Below are positions 61,015-64,000 of a DNA stretch of 64,000 bases, in pieces. Made by a program: the position numbers and the translations under genes. The first letter of the stretch is position 1. Each line of letters starts with the position of its first letter. The notes beneath the pieces were generated by a model, which worked only from the letters and a program-made list of their open reading frames with translations, was not told the origin of the DNA and did no database searches. Origin of the DNA: Pleurotus djamor. Taxonomy: Eukaryota; Basidiomycota; Agaricomycetes; Agaricales; Pleurotaceae. The DNA lies in assembly GCA_029747585.1 (NCBI GenBank), contig JAPEVF010000112.1, positions 1-64,000 on the forward strand. The letters run 5' to 3'.

Positions 61015-61408
61015 TGAGCACAGGTGAGAAAGAAAGGTGCTTTGAGGTCATTTGTATCATATTTTATCCACAAGACTGATGAGGTGGGGTTGCGTATAAT
61101 TATGATGGCCTCCACATGACAAGTCCTCGGTTAGATACGCAACCAGAGCGTCGCCATTTCCGTAGGATGTGGTGTGATGCGCCGAGAGCATCTTATGCGA
61201 AGCTGTATGTGTCTCTTCTGATGTTCATGCTTCAGCGGTCTTACCTGGTCGAGCGACCATTAAATGTCTTTGGAGGTCGCGCGACATGGCAGTTTGGTAC
61301 GAGCGGTCTAGGCCAACAAATGAGGTCAGGGTATCCCTTAAATGATCACCGTCATACCTCCGAGGCTCCGATATCGTCTCTTGATCCCATCCATCCTCCT
61401 CGAACACG
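61015..61408. promoter_or_regulatory. Divergent promoter between transporter and phosphoglycerate mutase
   Basis: This stretch of 394 bases between two start codons on opposite strands must hold both promoters. No recognisable binding site is claimed. Confidence 0.45.
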
Positions 61409-63456
61409 ATGACTGAACCAGTCAAGAACAAAGTATGCTTAATGTGCGCGTAAAACACGTTTAAACCCCTTCCGATCACTGACAAATTTCCTCAGCGTTC
61501 ACGATGGTTGGGGTATTGCAACGGAGCCAGGACTCAAGGGTAACGCCATCGAGGCTGGGACCACTACTAACATGGACACTATTGGAAAAGAACACAGTCA
61601 GCGAAAGTTGGCTGCCCACGGAACCGCTGTTGGTCTCAGCGATGGCTTAATGGGCAACTCAGAAGTCGGGTCAGCCGCACCCAGTGTAGTCATCTTCCAG
61701 GCTTCATGTACTGACTTGTTCTTAGTCATTTGAACATCGGTGCTGGTCGAATCGTGTGGCAGGACATTGTCCGCATCGATGTCGCAATTAAGAAGCGTCA
61801 GTTCCACAAGAACGAGAAGATCATCGAAAGCTTTACTCGGGCCAAGGAAGGAAATGGCCGCCTCCATCTGGCTGGCTTGGTATGAATCCGATCTTCGTCC
61901 CAGTACACTTTCTAACGGTATTTCAAGGTTTCAGACGGTGGTGTTCACTCTCACATCAACCATCTCTTCGCTCTGCTAGAAACTGCCAAGGAAGTCGGCG
62001 TTCCGCACACTTATGTCCACTTCTTCGGAGATGGTCGCGATACTGCACCCCGCTCTGCCGCCGGATATGCCAAGCAGTTACTCGACTTCATGAAGAAGGA
62101 AGAGTATGGTGAGCTCGCTACTATCGTTGGTCGCTACTATGCCATGGATCGTGATAAACGATGGGAGCGCGTCAAGGTCGCCATTGATGGTCTTGTCAAA
62201 GGTGAGGGGGAAGAGGGGGAAGACGCGGTCAAGGCCATCGAAAGCAACTACGAAAAGGACATCACAGACGAGTTCTTGAAGCCGATCATCGTGAACGGTG
62301 ACTCGGGCCGTATCAAAGGTAACAAAGATATTCTGCACGAAGACATATTTCTCAACTTGTTTTATAGACGAAGACACCATCTTTTTCTTCAACTATAGGT
62401 CCGATCGCATGCGCGAGATTTCTTCTGTGTTCGGACTTCCTGATAAACCAATGGAAGTGGACATTCCAAAAGACTTGGTAAATTGTTCGAACCTACAATT
62501 GAATAACAGTCTTGCTCAACGATAACTAGCACATCACAACCATGTCTCGTTACAATGCAGAATTCCCCTTCCCTGTTGCCTTCCCTCCGCAGGCTATGGA
62601 CAATGTTCTGGCCGAATGGCTCGGTAAACACGGCATCAAACAGGCTCACATTGCAGGTAAGTGGTGAATCATGTCTATGCCCCAATTCTGAGGATTCAAA
62701 TCTCCTTTAGAAACGGAAAAATATGCCCATGTTACATTCTTCTTCAACGGTGGAGTTGAGAAGCAATTCGAACAAGAAGAGAGGCACATGATTGCTTCAC
62801 CTAAAGTTGCCACATACGACAAGCTGCCCAAAATGAGCGTACAAGCTGTCGCAGATAAAGTAGCGGAAGTAGTCCTCAAGGGTGAACACGAGTTTGTTAT
62901 GTGCAATTTTGCACCGCCGGACATGGTCAGTCTTGTTTTCTCGACTTGTCATTAAACCAACGTCCAGAGCGTAGGTCGGACATACTGGTGTCTACGATGC
63001 CGCTGTGGAAGCCATCACACACACCGATGCTGCGGTCGGCACCGTGTATAAAGCGTGCCAGGAAGCTGGTTATATCCTGCTTATCACTGCGGACCACGGC
63101 AACGCAGAACAAATGATTAACCCGGAAACGGGCGCCCCTCATACAGCGCATACAACCAATCCAGTACCTTTCATCATGACAGGAGACCCAAAGAAGTATA
63201 GCTTCATTCAAGATGACGACGAAGTGAAGGCAGGTGAAGATGAAAAGGAGCCAGGTGCTCTTTGTGATGTCGCGCCGACTATTTTAGACCTTATCGTGAG
63301 TTCTCGGTACAGTGGATCCTCTTCTCGAGCTAACTGTCGCCTTATTTAGGGTCTCCCCAAACCTGAAGGTCTGTCTTATCCTCGTTGAGATGATGTCCGA
63401 GATTGCTGACTATTCCTCCAGAAATGACCGGCCGCTCTTTATTGGCCAAGGCATGA
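61409..63456 (+). CDS. gpmI: 2,3-bisphosphoglycerate-independent phosphoglycerate mutase
   Basis: Glycolytic and gluconeogenic enzyme interconverting 3- and 2-phosphoglycerate through a phosphoserine intermediate and Mn ions; alkaline phosphatase superfamily. Ten exons (61409-61443, 61496-61669, 61726-61879, 61928-62318, 62368-62477, 62530-62656, 62711-62925, 62975-63295, 63350-63368, 63422-63456) give 526 residues, close to the usual length of about 510-560. Metal ligands lie in 'VHDGWG' near the N-terminus and 'ADHGNAEQM'; the catalytic Ser is in '[17 protein letters not shown]', split by an intron. '[11 protein letters not shown]' and '[12 protein letters not shown]' are also typical. The ninth exon is only 19 bases. 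The C-terminus is '[11 protein letters not shown]'. Confidence 0.95.
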
Positions 63457-63721
63457 TATCCTTGCTTAGCGGAACAAACGAAACAGCAATACTACATTTA
63501 TCGATAACATAGAGTGTACTACAACAACAAGAATAGACATGCAATTCATGGATCGGGGTAACTCTGCCGTCCAAAACCGCGGATCCGTGCGTATGACCAA
63601 CGTGTCTTGATGATCGTTCCTCGAACAGATGCTGTAATTCGCCGGACGCAGCGACTATGCGTGGTCCTATAAGCTGACACGGAATAAAATCATCTGTTCA
63701 ATTTAGAACTTTCTATCCTCC

Positions 63722-64000
63722 ATGACTGTATCCAACGTTCTCATTCTCGGCGGCTCTAAAAACGTCGGATACTTTGCCTCTCTTCGCTTCCTCGGTGAGT
63801 TCCTTCATGCGTCCTTCAGACATACAATATGATCTCACATGGACTTAAACTTGCTGTGATGAACAGCTGGAGGCTCCCACGTCACCTTCCTCCTACGCTC
63901 CAAGTCTTGCTTCGATCAAGACGAAACGATCCAGAGTTTTGTTAAGGATAACAAGGCTCACATCGTCGAGGGGAATGCTTTGGTTCAAATAGATGTTAAG
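63722..64000 (+). CDS. NAD(P)-binding Rossmann-fold protein, 5' part only
   Basis: The gene runs off the window end. Exon 1 is 63722-63794 and exon 2 starts at 63867. The N-terminus reads 'MTVSNVLILGGSKNVGYFA', where 'GGSKNVG' is a dinucleotide-binding glycine loop at the end of the first strand. It continues 'RFLAGGSHVTFLLRSKSCFD', with a second strand and an Arg that would favour NADP. This resembles ketopantoate-reductase-like or epimerase-like proteins, but the substrate cannot be told from 70 residues. Typical introns and an intact frame support a real gene. Confidence 0.75.

Overview
This is nuclear DNA from a filamentous basidiomycete, most likely an Agaricomycete. Nearly every gene carries several short introns of about 45-65 bases with GT..AG ends and CTGAC/CTAAC-like branch sites. 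The proteins are full-length fungal housekeeping proteins, and one is a DUF6534-type membrane protein, a family typical of mushrooms. No prokaryotic features, CRISPR array, tRNA, rRNA or intact transposon was found. The draft contains many isolated N bases, one very dense N patch (about 56340-58660) and at least four places where a reading frame breaks exactly at an N, so most broken genes are probably sequence errors.

Layout. 0.9-10 kb: a mitochondrial ribosomal protein (Mrp51 type), a PWWP/Tudor-like nuclear protein, a Golgi apyrase (Ynd1 type) and the Elongator catalytic subunit ELP3. 10-14 kb: the nonsense-mediated decay helicase UPF1, divergent from ELP3. 14-16 kb: no gene found. 16-22.3 kb (all minus): a disordered protein, a small secreted or anchored protein and a Zn2Cys6 transcription factor. 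22.3-28.2 kb: a 5.9-kb stretch with no supportable gene, the only gene-poor part of the window. 28-36 kb: the F-box/WD40 protein CDC4, a PPIL1-type cyclophilin divergent from D-aminoacyl-tRNA deacylase (DTD), then the mitochondrial phosphatidylglycerophosphate synthase PGS1. 36-45 kb: a DUF6534 protein, a secreted endonuclease/exonuclease/phosphatase-fold protein fused to a jacalin-like lectin domain, acetolactate synthase (ILV2), a doubtful small membrane protein and a FAHD1-type acylpyruvase. 45-64 kb: a SAPS-domain phosphatase subunit, the AP-2 mu subunit, an ABM-like protein, a Trf4-type non-canonical poly(A) polymerase, a CSC1/TMEM63-like channel, an amino-acid transporter, cofactor-independent phosphoglycerate mutase and the start of a Rossmann-fold gene cut by the window end.

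The genes do not form a pathway cluster. Several act on RNA or translation quality (ELP3, UPF1, DTD, TRF4), but they are scattered. The most noteworthy items are the intron boundaries (two GC-AG introns and one apparent GA-AG intron), coding exons of only 9, 18, 19 and 23 bases, the phosphodiesterase-lectin fusion, the N-dense channel gene and the 5.9-kb gene-poor stretch. I did not find a convincing new biological system.
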